Source of the DNA: Halovenus sp.
GTDB lineage: Archaea; Halobacteriota; Halobacteria; Halobacteriales; Haloarculaceae
Direction of reading: 5' to 3'
Assembly (NCBI GenBank): GCA_003551945.1
Contig: PUNZ01000102.1
Span: 1-24,464, forward strand
DNA: 24,464 nucleotides
Part shown: piece by piece, positions 1-8,057 of the stretch
Layout: every line of letters begins with the position of its first letter
How positions within the stretch are numbered: the first letter of the stretch is position 1
Position numbers and translations under genes: made by a program
Notes under the pieces: model-generated
Databases searched by the model: none
The model's input: only the letters and a program-made list of their open reading frames with translations
What the model was told of the DNA's origin: nothing

Positions 1-558
1 CCGTTTCGGGTCGGCACGCACACCAACTCTGCGTTTGGATTGCGAGGACTGCTTTCATATGCACGAGCCATCGGTGATAGTGAATTCGCATCGACGGTCA
101 GCGACCACGCAAAGCTGCACTATGCGGCTGATGAAGGCTATTCGCTCGCGTACGAACCGCTGGGCTGGGACTTTCTCTCACCTGGCCTCACCGAGGCGGC
201 CCTGATGGGACAGGTCTACACGACTGAAGAGTTCACTCAGTGGCTTGATGGGTTTCTCCCCGAGTTGACGACAGATGCGTCTGTATCCCTTTCACCGATA
301 TCGGTCGATCCGGACACCGACGATGGACTGAAGCTCCACTTTGTCGGGCTAAATCTCTCGCGTGCGTGGTGTCTCTTTGACCTCGCTGAGGCAGTCGGTG
401 ACGAGACCCGCACAGATACCCGCGTGCTGCGCGAGGCCGGGCTCTCCCATGCAAAAGCGGGTGTCGAGCACGCCTTCACTGATGCGTATGCCGGTGCTCA
501 CTGGCTCAGTTCGTTTGTCCTCGCGCTTTTGACCCGACGAGCCGAGCCGGAGTGGTAA
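1..558 (+). CDS. DUF2891 family protein, 5' end cut off by the window
   Basis: The reading frame is open from base 1 to the TAA at 556-558, so the true start lies outside the window. A TTG at 40 is in frame, but the residues before it (RVGTHTNSAFG) match the conserved core of the family, so it is not the start. What is visible is the C-terminal ~185 residues, including the pattern WD-FLSPGLTEAALM and GLNLSRAWCL and a final region ending AHWLSSFVLALL, which I recognise as DUF2891. The family has no established function that I know of; the Trp- and His-rich conserved motifs suggest an enzyme or sugar-binding helical fold, but that is inference. The stop lies 62 bp before the chosen start of the downstream Orc-like gene, on the same strand. 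No signal peptide can be assessed because the N-terminus is missing. Confidence 0.75.
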   Translation, partial: PFRVGTHTNSAFGLRGLLSYARAIGDSEFASTVSDHAKLHYAADEGYSLAYEPLGWDFLSPGLTEAALMGQVYTTEEFTQWLDGFLPELTTDASVSLSPISVDPDTDDGLKLHFVGLNLSRAWCLFDLAEAVGDETRTDTRVLREAGLSHAKAGVEHAFTDAYAGAHWLSSFVLALLTRRAEPEW

Positions 559-587
559 ACTGGCTCAACTCGTTGGAACGCTCGACA

Positions 588-595
588 GAATTAAG
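588..595 (+). promoter_or_regulatory. putative TATA box of the Orc-like gene
   Basis: The sequence GAATTAAG is centred about 29 nt before the ATG at 621. This is the spacing expected for an archaeal TATA box driving a leaderless transcript. It supports the ATG at 621 over the in-frame GTG at 552, which overlaps the DUF2891 stop. Sequence match only. Confidence 0.35.
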
Positions 596-620
596 TGCCG
601 GGGAAAGCTCGGTGAAAGTA

Positions 621-1748
621 ATGGTCGACGGCCCTGAGGAGGAGATGCTCTCGTGGGATGAGACCGTCTTTCGCAACGAACGCGTCTTCGAGATTGACCA
701 CGTCCCTGAGACATTTCTCCACCGCGAGCGCCAGATGGAAGGGCTGAAGTACGCACTCAAACCTGCCGTCCGTGGCTCGCGCCCGCTTAACGTGATGGCG
801 CAGGGGCCGCCAGGGACCGGAAAAACGACGGCAATGCACATCCTCTTTGGCGAACTCCGGGCACAGACTGATGTTAAGGCCGTCCGGGTCAACTGTCAGG
901 TCAACTCAACCCGGTATGCTGTTTTCTCTAGGCTGTTTCAGAGCGTCTTTGAGTACGAGCCACCGTCGTCCGGTATCTCGTTTAAGAAGTTGTTCACCCA
1001 AGTCACTGACAAACTGGTTGAAGATGACGAGGTGCTCATCGTCGCGCTCGATGATGTCAACTACCTGTTCTATGAGGATGAAGCCTCGGATACGCTCTAT
1101 TCGCTCCTTCGCGCCCACGAAGAACAAGGCGGAGCCAGAATCGGCGTGATTGTCATCTCCTCCGATATGGACTTAGACATCATCGAATCGCTCGATAGTC
1201 GCGTTCAGAGCGTCTTCCGACCGGAAGATATCTACTTCCCGAACTACGACCAGCCCGAAATCGTCGAAATTCTCCACGAGCGCGCAAAACGCGGCTTTCA
1301 CGACGACGTCATCTCTCTTTCCGAACTTGAGTTCGTTGCCGAACTCACCGCTGACCAAGGCGGCGACCTGCGCGTTGGCATCGACCTCTTGCGTCGGGCG
1401 GGAATGAACGCCGAAATGCGGGCCAGTAAAACCATCGAACAGCGAGATATCGAAGACGCATACGGTAAATCCCGATATCTCCATCTCTCTCGGCGGCTTG
1501 ATGAACTGTCAGCGTCCGAGTCCGCGCTGGTCGAGGTCATTGCTCAGCAGGATGGCGAGCAAGCGGGTGCGATTTACGAGGCGTTCCACGAACAGACGGA
1601 CCTCGGGTATACGCGGTATTCGGAAATCGTCAACAAGCTTGACCAGCTGGATATCATCGATGCAACCTACGCCGAGGTTGAAGGAAGAGGGCGGTCGCGA
1701 CAGTTCTCGCTCAACTACGACGCTGATGCGGTGTTACAACGGCTCTGA
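621..1748 (+). CDS. Orc1/Cdc6-type AAA+ ATPase (archaeal replication initiator family)
   Basis: Orc1/Cdc6 proteins bind origin recognition boxes and load MCM helicase. From the ATG at 621 the protein has 375 residues: AAA+ domain from about 55 to 265, then a winged-helix domain at about 295-375. Visible motifs: Walker A GPPGTGKT (62-69), Walker B hydrophobic strand ending LDDV (143-146), a sensor-1 stretch at about 176-184, the arginine of SLDSRVQS (R194), and sensor 2 GGDLRVG (247-253). Two positions differ from the textbook pattern: DD rather than DE in Walker B, and serine where sensor 1 usually carries asparagine. No obvious origin recognition box cluster or AT-rich unwinding region flanks it, so it may be an accessory paralogue rather than an origin-linked initiator. 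A GTG start at 552 would add 23 residues but overlaps the previous gene. It converges on the next gene with a 7 bp gap. Confidence 0.85.
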   Translation: MVDGPEEEMLSWDETVFRNERVFEIDHVPETFLHRERQMEGLKYALKPAVRGSRPLNVMAQGPPGTGKTTAMHILFGELRAQTDVKAVRVNCQVNSTRYAVFSRLFQSVFEYEPPSSGISFKKLFTQVTDKLVEDDEVLIVALDDVNYLFYEDEASDTLYSLLRAHEEQGGARIGVIVISSDMDLDIIESLDSRVQSVFRPEDIYFPNYDQPEIVEILHERAKRGFHDDVISLSELEFVAELTADQGGDLRVGIDLLRRAGMNAEMRASKTIEQRDIEDAYGKSRYLHLSRRLDELSASESALVEVIAQQDGEQAGAIYEAFHEQTDLGYTRYSEIVNKLDQLDIIDATYAEVEGRGRSRQFSLNYDADAVLQRL

Positions 1749-1755
1749 AAACGGC

Positions 1756-2058
1756 TTATTGTTCGTCTGTTTCCATCAGTTCATCTTCCGCAGGCTGTTC
1801 TTCGAGGATTTCCGGTTTACTCTGTGCCTCGGCCCGCTTTTCGAGCAGATATCCTGTAAGCCCAGCAGCAAGCATACCGACACCGAGCGCTCGTACTTGC
1901 CGAAGATAGGACGGCTTTGCTTCAAGCTGTGAAGCGTTCTCGAAGTTCATTCCGAGCAGTTTCTTGCCGAGGAAGATACAAAGCTGTGGGAGGACTGCGG
2001 TGATGAGCCCCTGCACTGCAACAAACACTGACCAGCCTTTCAGCATGGTGGAGTTCAT
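1756..2058 (-). CDS. small two-helix membrane protein, unknown function
   Basis: This 100-residue protein has two hydrophobic segments, at about residues 8-31 and 57-72, joined by a short polar stretch with lysine and arginine, and an acidic C-terminal tail rich in Glu. The layout fits a small integral membrane protein with a soluble acidic tail. I do not recognise the family. The ATG at 2058 starts MNST; a second Met at residue 5 is possible. It is divergent from the DUF2892-like gene at 2189, with a 130 bp shared upstream region. Acidic composition and the absence of a competing reading frame support it as a real gene, but no function can be given. Confidence 0.65.
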   Translation of the reverse strand: MNSTMLKGWSVFVAVQGLITAVLPQLCIFLGKKLLGMNFENASQLEAKPSYLRQVRALGVGMLAAGLTGYLLEKRAEAQSKPEILEEQPAEDELMETDEQ

Positions 2059-2134
2059 ACATCAACCATTGGGTCGACAGACCGATGAACGTTCTGTCCA
2101 TTCCACAGCACCGAGAATGCCCACGAAGATAGTA

Positions 2135-2156
2135 TTGTTTGGTTGTGCCAAGACAA
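2135..2156. promoter_or_regulatory. imperfect inverted repeat upstream of the DUF2892-like gene
   Basis: TTGTTTGG and CCAAGACAA face each other across 5 nt (one unpaired base in one arm). It lies just upstream of the TATA box and resembles the perfect repeat at 2166-2183 (TTGTTGG/CCAACAA). Together they look like two sites for the same dimeric regulator. No regulator gene is adjacent. Confidence 0.45.
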
Positions 2157-2159
2157 AGC

Positions 2160-2166
2160 ATTATAT
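2160..2166 (+). promoter_or_regulatory. TATA box of the DUF2892-like gene
   Basis: ATTATAT is centred 26 nt before the ATG at 2189, the standard archaeal spacing for a leaderless mRNA. It sits between two inverted repeats, so a protein bound to either would be expected to affect TBP or RNA polymerase access. Confidence 0.6.
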
Positions 2167-2183
2167 TGTTGGCGGCCCAACAA
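2166..2183. promoter_or_regulatory. perfect inverted repeat between TATA box and start codon (putative operator)
   Basis: TTGTTGG, 4 nt spacer CGGC, CCAACAA: a perfect 7 bp dyad starting at the last base of the TATA box and ending 5 nt before the ATG. A protein bound here would cover the transcription start, so repression is the simplest reading. The related imperfect dyad at 2135-2156 supports specific binding. Confidence 0.5.
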
Positions 2184-2188
2184 ACTGT

Positions 2189-2413
2189 ATGGACCAAAAT
2201 GTTGGGACAACGGACAAAGCAGTACGGACCCTTGTTGGTGCTGTCTTTGGTATCGTCGCGATAGCTGGACTTGCGGGCGTTGGTGGTGTACCTGAACTTC
2301 TGTCACCGGTTGCTGGAGTGTTTGCTATCGTGCTTTTGGGGACCGCTGCGATGGGGAGTTGTGGGCTGTACTCGGTGCTTGGTATCAACACCTGTTCTGT
2401 CTCATCGAAGTGA
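2189..2413 (+). CDS. DUF2892 (YgaP-like transmembrane) protein
   Basis: A 74-residue membrane protein matching the DUF2892 pattern: an N-terminal NVG-T-D--VR-LVG, two hydrophobic helices (about 14-32 and 39-57), and the signature C-GLYSVLGINTC near the end. In bacteria this domain is found alone or fused to rhodanese (YgaP), and links to sulfur or thiol chemistry have been proposed for it; the two cysteines here (in GSC and NTC) fit but do not prove that. The ATG at 2189 is chosen over upstream in-frame starts because a TATA box lies 26 nt before it and the family begins here. It converges with the histidine kinase with a 21 bp gap. The paired dyads on its promoter imply tight regulation. Confidence 0.8.
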   Translation: MDQNVGTTDKAVRTLVGAVFGIVAIAGLAGVGGVPELLSPVAGVFAIVLLGTAAMGSCGLYSVLGINTCSVSSK

Positions 2414-2434
2414 GACATCGGCGGTGTATTCACC

Positions 2435-4507
2435 CTACAGACGGCTCGCCTCGTCCTCCGGTTTTGGCAGCGTGAGAGCAACTGTCGTTCCCTTGTCTGC
2501 ATCGAGGATGGTGATTTCGCCATCAAGTGTCGTAACAATCCAGTAGGCCAACCACAGTCCGAGCCCACTCCCGTGGACAAGCGGGTCTTCTGCGCCTGTT
2601 GCCAGTACTTCCCGCTCGTTTGTTGGCAGGCCGGGTCCGTCATCTGCTATGGTGACCGTCACATGTTCGGCACCGACATCCACGCTGAGTTCGATTGACG
2701 GGGAGTCACCGCTGTGCTTTGCGGCGTTTTCGAGCAGTTCGTACATCGCAGTTTCCAGCCGCGGGAGCGTGAGGGCCACAGCCGACTCCGGCATATCGAC
2801 CGAAACCGATGCGTTTGGATACTGCTGTTCAATCTGTGTTACCCCTTCGTCGAGTAGCGGGATGATATCATGGGGGGCTAACTGCGGCGATTGCTCCCGA
2901 GCCTGTTCGATTTTTCGTGCCGATTCCGTCAGGTCAAGGAGTCGATTAGCGCTATCGGTGATTTGCCTGGCGTGTGCTGCTTGTTCCCCATCGAGGTCAT
3001 CCGATAACATCCGAGCGTATGCGGTGATGACCGAGAGCTTGTTACGAACGTTGTGTCGTAACACGCGGTTGATGACGCTAATGAGGCCTTCGCGTCGGTG
3101 TCGGTCGGTCGTCTCTCGGACCATCCCCTGTGCACCGATGATATCCTCAGGGGTTCGCTCCGCGTTCGGGACACCTGGTTCATACAGCGGGACGACCCGG
3201 ACATCCGCATAGACCTCTCGGCCGTCGCGGGACTCCAGCGGAAAGTCCTGTATCTCGATTGCATTGCCGTTGAGAACGTCAGTATTGTACTGTCGGGCCT
3301 GTTTGGCACTTTCCTTGGTCGAAGCCAGCGCATCAACAGGCTTACCGATGAGGTCAGCCGGCCCGTATCCCAGTGCCTCCTCGACCCGTGGGGAGACAAA
3401 CGTTATCCGGCCGTCACGGTCTACCCGATAGACAAAATCAAAACTCGCAGCGAGAATTGCACGGTACAGTTCGTTCTGCTTGTCGAGTTCATCTTCCCGG
3501 CTGCTCAACTGTCGGCGCTTTCGTTCGAGCGCCGTCACATCACTGAACGTAACCACCATCGCCGCTGAGCCTGCTAGGCCAACGGGGTTTGTCTCGACGA
3601 GATAATATCTCGTGGCCCCGCTATCTTTCACTGCGAGAATCGGCTCATTATCGTCTACAACCGCTGCCACTTCCGGAAGCACCTCCATGAGGGAGTTCCC
3701 TGTCGTCCCGTTGAGTGCCGGAAACAGTTCTGTCGCCGCCACCGACATATCTTTGACCCGCCCCTCTTCGTCCAAATATATCGAAGCAGCACCCCCTGGC
3801 AATGCGGTCCCAACGGCTACCAGTCGCTCTTGAAAGGCAAACAGGACGCCGACCGCAAAGAGTGCCACGCCGATGGGTGCGTAGATGAAGTTAATAAGAT
3901 GCGGCGTCGAAAGCGCGATGATATCCAAGACCACTGGAAGCGCCAGCAGCACTGCAAGCGCAGCCAGCGGTCGCGTTTCATACTCCGACCGTACATAGAG
4001 TTCAAAAATCATGAACAGGCCAACGGCTGCGAGGATGTACGATAAGCCGGTTGCACTCCAGTGAATGAGTCCGTGTTCAATTGCCAGATGTTGAAACGGC
4101 TCAGCAGATTCGTTTGCAGTGAAATACTGCTTGTGTATCGGGTTGGTCAACTTGATGCCAACGACGACGACGAAGATGGCGGCCCCGAGTCGACGGAGCG
4201 AGCGCTCTCGGTGAAAGTTTCTCGATGTGTATGCAGAACAGAAATACAGCCATGCCCAGACCGTTGCGAAGCCTGCGACGAGGCCGATAATATACGCTGG
4301 TTCGCGCAGTGAGGGTGGGAAGAGAAAGAATGCCGTTTTGAGGAGTCCCCATGCACCCGTGGTTGCTAACAGCCAGACAAGCCCCGTCCGTATTTCCCGG
4401 TCATCGAACGACTGTGCTCGCGGAATCAAGAGCAGGCAGATGAGTCCGCTTGAAAAAAATATCGCGGTGTATGCAACCCCACGTGGTTCAGAAAGCGCTT
4501 CGAACAC
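2435..4507 (-). CDS. sensor histidine kinase with N-terminal 7TM region and two PAS-like domains
   Basis: A 690-residue membrane sensor kinase. About residues 10-228 hold seven hydrophobic helices of the histidine-kinase N-terminal 7TM type. A first PAS-like region follows (about 235-325, ending FSDVTALERKR), then a short coiled-coil linker (325-347), a clear PAS domain (about 347-470, with FDFVYRVDRDGRITFVSP), HisKA with the phospho-acceptor in LRHNVRNKLS (H485), and HATPase_c with N box ELLENAAKHSG (N594), G1 DDGPGLP (622-628) and G2 GSGLGLWL (646-653). RH-VRN rather than FSHELRTPL is the usual haloarchaeal HisKA variant. The start is a GTG at 4507; an in-frame stop lies two codons upstream, so no longer form exists. 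No receiver-domain gene is nearby, so the partner response regulator is unknown. The signal sensed by the 7TM part cannot be read from sequence. Confidence 0.92.
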   Translation of the reverse strand: MFEALSEPRGVAYTAIFFSSGLICLLLIPRAQSFDDREIRTGLVWLLATTGAWGLLKTAFFLFPPSLREPAYIIGLVAGFATVWAWLYFCSAYTSRNFHRERSLRRLGAAIFVVVVGIKLTNPIHKQYFTANESAEPFQHLAIEHGLIHWSATGLSYILAAVGLFMIFELYVRSEYETRPLAALAVLLALPVVLDIIALSTPHLINFIYAPIGVALFAVGVLFAFQERLVAVGTALPGGAASIYLDEEGRVKDMSVAATELFPALNGTTGNSLMEVLPEVAAVVDDNEPILAVKDSGATRYYLVETNPVGLAGSAAMVVTFSDVTALERKRRQLSSREDELDKQNELYRAILAASFDFVYRVDRDGRITFVSPRVEEALGYGPADLIGKPVDALASTKESAKQARQYNTDVLNGNAIEIQDFPLESRDGREVYADVRVVPLYEPGVPNAERTPEDIIGAQGMVRETTDRHRREGLISVINRVLRHNVRNKLSVITAYARMLSDDLDGEQAAHARQITDSANRLLDLTESARKIEQAREQSPQLAPHDIIPLLDEGVTQIEQQYPNASVSVDMPESAVALTLPRLETAMYELLENAAKHSGDSPSIELSVDVGAEHVTVTIADDGPGLPTNEREVLATGAEDPLVHGSGLGLWLAYWIVTTLDGEITILDADKGTTVALTLPKPEDEASRL

Positions 4508-4529
4508 AACTCATACTTTGGGTGTTCGG

Positions 4530-4538
4530 ATAAAAAAA
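4530..4538 (-). promoter_or_regulatory. putative TATA-like box of the histidine kinase
   Basis: On the minus strand a T-rich run ending in TTTATC lies about 26-32 nt before the GTG start at 4507, in the 52 bp gap after proS. The spacing fits a leaderless transcript independent of proS. The same run could serve as a T-rich terminator for proS. Confidence 0.4.
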
Positions 4539-4559
4539 CATCCATCCCGCTACCAAATA

Positions 4560-5816
4560 TCAGTGTTCGAAAAGCTGTTGAATCTCACTCCGACGGATAT
4601 ACTTCGTCTCGCCATCCCGCGCTTCCAGCTCGAATTCACCGGTTTCACGGAACGTGTTCCCGATAACGAGTTTGTACGGGATGCCGAGTAAATCGCTTTC
4701 AGCGAACCGTTCGCCGATGTTTTTCCCGGGATTATCAAAGAGCAACGTCTCGGCTTTGTCACACTCTTCATAGAGTGCGTCGGCGACCGCTGCCAGTTCG
4801 TCATCGTACTCAAGCGGGACAATCGAGAGCGTATAGGGGGCAATCGAATCGCCTCCGCTGCTGGGCCACCGACAACCGTTGTCGTCGGCGTGCTGGGCGA
4901 CAATCGTATGCAGGAGGCGCTCGATGCCGATGCCGTAGCTCCCCATCACCACGTCTTGCTGTGAGCCATCCGCCATATCGACTGACAGCCCCATCGACTC
5001 AGCGTAGTGGGTTCCGAGCTTGAAGATATGTGCAATCTCGATTCCCTCACCACCATGTAGTTCGCCGCCACAGGCTGGACATGGCGTTTCTTCGGTGAGG
5101 TCATCGCGCGGGGAGTCAGCGGTGTCGCCGAACCGACAGTCGGGTTCGGTACACGAGAGCAGTTTCACCGTTCCCGTTTCGACTGGCGCAACGAACTCTT
5201 CGGAGTCTGAGCCACCCATCACGCTGTTGTCGGCATCGCTGATGACAAACTCAATGCCCAGTCGGTCGAACAAGCGGATATATGCCTCTTTGATTGCCTG
5301 ATAGGAAGCAGCCAGCGACTCCTCGGTTGCGTGCAGGCTGTAGGCATCTTTCATCGTGAACTCTTTCGTCCGTAAGAGGCCGAGGCGGGCGTGGTCATCC
5401 CGGTGTTTTGGCCCAACCTGGTAACACAGAATCGGGAGGTCCTCGTAGGAGCGGACAAGCCCCTCAAACAGATGGACTACACCTTCTTCATGGGAGGGTG
5501 CCAGACACATCTGCTGACCGTCGCGATTTTCGAGCGTAAACATCTCATCACCGAAACTCTCCCAGCGACCGCTTTCGTCCCAGATACCGCGGTAATTGAG
5601 CTGTGGCAGGCGAATCCGCTGTGCGCCAACCTCACGCATTTCGGCTTCGATTCGGTCAATAAGCGCCTGTCGCAGGCGCTCACCGGTGAGAGTAAAGCCA
5701 TAGAGGCCGCTCCCAAACTGTCGAATGAGCCCCGCCCGGAAGCACAGCTCGACAGCCCGACTCTCGTGTCCGGTCGGTTCCCGTCGGGTGAACAGTTTTG
5801 CCTCGCTCCGTCGCAT
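4560..5816 (-). CDS. proS: prolyl-tRNA synthetase, compact bacterial type without a full insertion domain
   Basis: Class II aminoacyl-tRNA synthetase that charges tRNA-Pro with proline. Of 418 residues, the catalytic core runs from about 10 to 320 and the anticodon-binding domain from about 325 to 418. The layout is bacterial: LAPSHEEGVV (105-114), motif 2 region QVGPKHRDD (133-141), FTMKDAYS (153-160), MGGSDSEEFV (200-209), then GIEIAHIFKLGTHYAESMG and motif 3 GSYGIGIER (R300). The ~180-residue INS editing domain of typical bacterial enzymes is missing; instead about 45 residues carry C-x4-C (C222, C227) and C-x2-C (C246, C249), a possible zinc site. Archaea normally use the archaeal/eukaryal-type ProRS, so this may be a second copy or an acquired replacement. 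ATG at 5816; the gene lies 51 bp from the CoA-transferase stop on the same strand. Confidence 0.88.
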   Translation of the reverse strand: MRRSEAKLFTRREPTGHESRAVELCFRAGLIRQFGSGLYGFTLTGERLRQALIDRIEAEMREVGAQRIRLPQLNYRGIWDESGRWESFGDEMFTLENRDGQQMCLAPSHEEGVVHLFEGLVRSYEDLPILCYQVGPKHRDDHARLGLLRTKEFTMKDAYSLHATEESLAASYQAIKEAYIRLFDRLGIEFVISDADNSVMGGSDSEEFVAPVETGTVKLLSCTEPDCRFGDTADSPRDDLTEETPCPACGGELHGGEGIEIAHIFKLGTHYAESMGLSVDMADGSQQDVVMGSYGIGIERLLHTIVAQHADDNGCRWPSSGGDSIAPYTLSIVPLEYDDELAAVADALYEECDKAETLLFDNPGKNIGERFAESDLLGIPYKLVIGNTFRETGEFELEARDGETKYIRRSEIQQLFEH

Positions 5817-5867
5817 TATGCGCCCTCACGTGGCCGGGCCTTTCGTATCTGTCGAAACTGGTGGGTG

Positions 5868-8057
5868 TCAGGCTGTTTCCTCCTCGAAATCAAGGCCGTT
5901 ACTCGCCAGCGCGAACACAACGACACGCTGGAGTACGCGCTCTTTCATCCCTGCTGGCGACGCAAGCCCCATCCGCTCAAGATAGGGTGTTGCCCCATCC
6001 GGCACGGCAAGTGCTGTTTTGAGGGCTGACGTGTCAGTCAGTGTCGAGCGGTCACGTGTGGCGACGGCTGACTGCAGTCCTCTGAGTGCTTGTGCGAGTG
6101 TTCGCTCTCTCTCGGTCAACTCGCTTCCGTATGGAAAGGTTGGGAGCGCTCCCATCTCTTTAGCTGGCCCCAATCGGTGTTCGAGTTGCTCGGGATAATT
6201 ATACTGATACTGTCGTGGGATTTCCCAGCTCTCCGGGAGCTTTCCGGCGCGTTTCGCCTGTGCCACAAGCTCATCCTGAAAACGCGAGTCAGCGAGACAG
6301 ATGAGCGACCCAATCACTTCGGCATCGGATTTTCCGCGGACATCTGCGACACCGTATTCCGTCACGACGATATCACGGAGATGTCGTGGAATCGTGAGAT
6401 GGCCGTAGTTCCAGACGACGTTCGAGGTTACTTCACCGTCCACTTCGCGCGTCGACCGAATCATCAAAATTGACCGTCCATCGTCGAGCTCCTGTGCCTG
6501 ATTGACGAAATTGAACTGCCCGCCGACACCACTTACGACCCGACCATCTTCGATTCCATCGGAGACAACGCCGCCGGTGACGGTCACTTTCATGCCGGTA
6601 TTCACGAATCGAGCGTTCGCCCGCTGTGCCCGTTTGAGCCCTTCGTCGCCGTATAGCGCGTTCGTGAACTGCACACTTCGCATCTTGAGCTTCCGACGGT
6701 CCGCTGGTGAGAGGTCGTCCAACCCCGCGTACAACGTTGGCGACCCGAGCAAAAAGGCCGCATCAAGCACCTGCCCGCCAGTGAGTTCATCACCCAACCC
6801 CTGGTCACAGAGACGCTGCCATGTCTCCTCGTTGTCGAGCCGTGGCGAAACGGTCTCCCCTTCAATTTGCAACTCGCCATCAGTATACGAAACGGCGTCG
6901 GTGAGCAGTCCCCACCGCTGCAAAAATGCCACGGCATCCGCATCGAGTTCGGGTGGAATCGAATCTGTCTCACGTAGGTATTCGAGGGTTGTTTCGTCGA
7001 TGCCATCATCTACATATCCCTCATTGACAAGCATCTGAATGGTCTCGTCATCGTAGACTTCCCGAGTGAGAACGCCATCTTCAAACAGGTGTAAAAACGC
7101 TTCAGCGAAGAGCTCAGTTGCCCCGTACAACCCTGTTTCAAATGGTTCGACACCGCCCAGTTCGTCGATGGTCTCTCCTGCATCATCGGTGACGCCAAGC
7201 CGCGCAAGGCACTCTCGGTAGGTCTCGTTCTCTCGGTGTCGGAGCGCCAGTGCATGGCCAATTGCATCGCCGAGTGACCCAATACCAATCTGGAGTGTTC
7301 CCCCATCCGGAATGAGGGTACTTACGCGAAGCCCAATCGCATAGTCGACGAGCGAGACCGGTTCGCTTGGTGGGCCAAATAGGGGGTACTCGCCCGGTTC
7401 GTCCACAAGCACGGCATCGAACATCTCCGGGTCGATTGGCCCGTCGCCATACAGAAACGGCATGTTCTGATTTCGCTCACCAACGATGAGCAAGTCGCGC
7501 TCACCCCGTTCTCTCACGGCATGCAAACTCTCGATAAGGTCACTCGAAATGTCGGTGTTTGTTCCAATATTGTATTGCAACTCGCCATCGACTTCTCCCT
7601 CCCCGATGAGTTGCAAAAGGAGGTTCGGCTCGGCATTTTCGAACCGTCGTACAGCGTGTGTGTAGTTGACGCTGTGGTAGTTTTGTTGGGCCACTGGGTT
7701 GCTCATGTAGCCGCCTGGCTGGAGATAAAATTCATGCACCTCAATATTCTCTGGCAGTGTTCCGTTCTGGAGGCGAACGTCGTAGGCTAGGTCAGGATAG
7801 TTTTCAAACAGCCGGTCTGCAAGCGGCTCGATGAGTCGGGATTCGAGGTCGGAACTGGCGGTTGGCGTCGTCAGCGACAGTGCGGTCCAAATCTCTAGTT
7901 CAAGCTCGGGGTTGACCACTGCCCGCTCAACCAGCTCGTTTACAATCCGGTTGGCTTTTCCCACGCCAAGCGGCGTCCCAACGACAATTTCGTTCCCCAG
8001 CCGGTCGATGATTGTGTCGACCAGCGATTCAACATCGTTGTATACCGATGGAGTCAT
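5868..8057 (-). CDS. acetyl-CoA hydrolase/CoA-transferase family protein, long form
   Basis: Family I CoA-transferases move CoA between acyl-CoA and a free acid through a glutamyl-CoA intermediate. In this 729-residue protein the family signatures are LQIGIGSLGDAI (255-266), GLYGATELF (309-317, with E315 as the likely catalytic Glu), SGVGGQFNFV (509-518) and TEYGVADVRGKS (566-577). Usual members have about 430-510 residues. The excess comes from an extended N-terminus and about 95 extra residues (roughly 336-430) after the catalytic Glu, in a layout I recall from long proteobacterial homologues. Substrates cannot be assigned; proximity to an ADP-forming acyl-CoA synthetase suggests short-chain acyl-CoA metabolism. 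The ATG at 8057 is the first Met and the conserved N-terminal region begins soon after it. The kinase gene ends 45 bp upstream on the same strand, so the two could be co-transcribed. Confidence 0.85.
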   Translation of the reverse strand: MTPSVYNDVESLVDTIIDRLGNEIVVGTPLGVGKANRIVNELVERAVVNPELELEIWTALSLTTPTASSDLESRLIEPLADRLFENYPDLAYDVRLQNGTLPENIEVHEFYLQPGGYMSNPVAQQNYHSVNYTHAVRRFENAEPNLLLQLIGEGEVDGELQYNIGTNTDISSDLIESLHAVRERGERDLLIVGERNQNMPFLYGDGPIDPEMFDAVLVDEPGEYPLFGPPSEPVSLVDYAIGLRVSTLIPDGGTLQIGIGSLGDAIGHALALRHRENETYRECLARLGVTDDAGETIDELGGVEPFETGLYGATELFAEAFLHLFEDGVLTREVYDDETIQMLVNEGYVDDGIDETTLEYLRETDSIPPELDADAVAFLQRWGLLTDAVSYTDGELQIEGETVSPRLDNEETWQRLCDQGLGDELTGGQVLDAAFLLGSPTLYAGLDDLSPADRRKLKMRSVQFTNALYGDEGLKRAQRANARFVNTGMKVTVTGGVVSDGIEDGRVVSGVGGQFNFVNQAQELDDGRSILMIRSTREVDGEVTSNVVWNYGHLTIPRHLRDIVVTEYGVADVRGKSDAEVIGSLICLADSRFQDELVAQAKRAGKLPESWEIPRQYQYNYPEQLEHRLGPAKEMGALPTFPYGSELTERERTLAQALRGLQSAVATRDRSTLTDTSALKTALAVPDGATPYLERMGLASPAGMKERVLQRVVVFALASNGLDFEEETA

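Noticed and set aside
552..620. GTG start for the Orc-like gene
   Set aside because: It overlaps the DUF2891 stop and adds 23 residues with no family similarity; a TATA-like box fits the ATG at 621.
1964..2188. N-terminal extension of the DUF2892-like gene
   Set aside because: The extension overlaps the divergent gene and its own TATA box; the family and the promoter spacing both place the start at 2189.
1749..2188. Replication origin next to the Orc-like gene
   Set aside because: No repeated long G-rich recognition boxes or AT-rich unwinding element is visible; the dyads at 2135-2183 are short, TATA-linked and better explained as operators.
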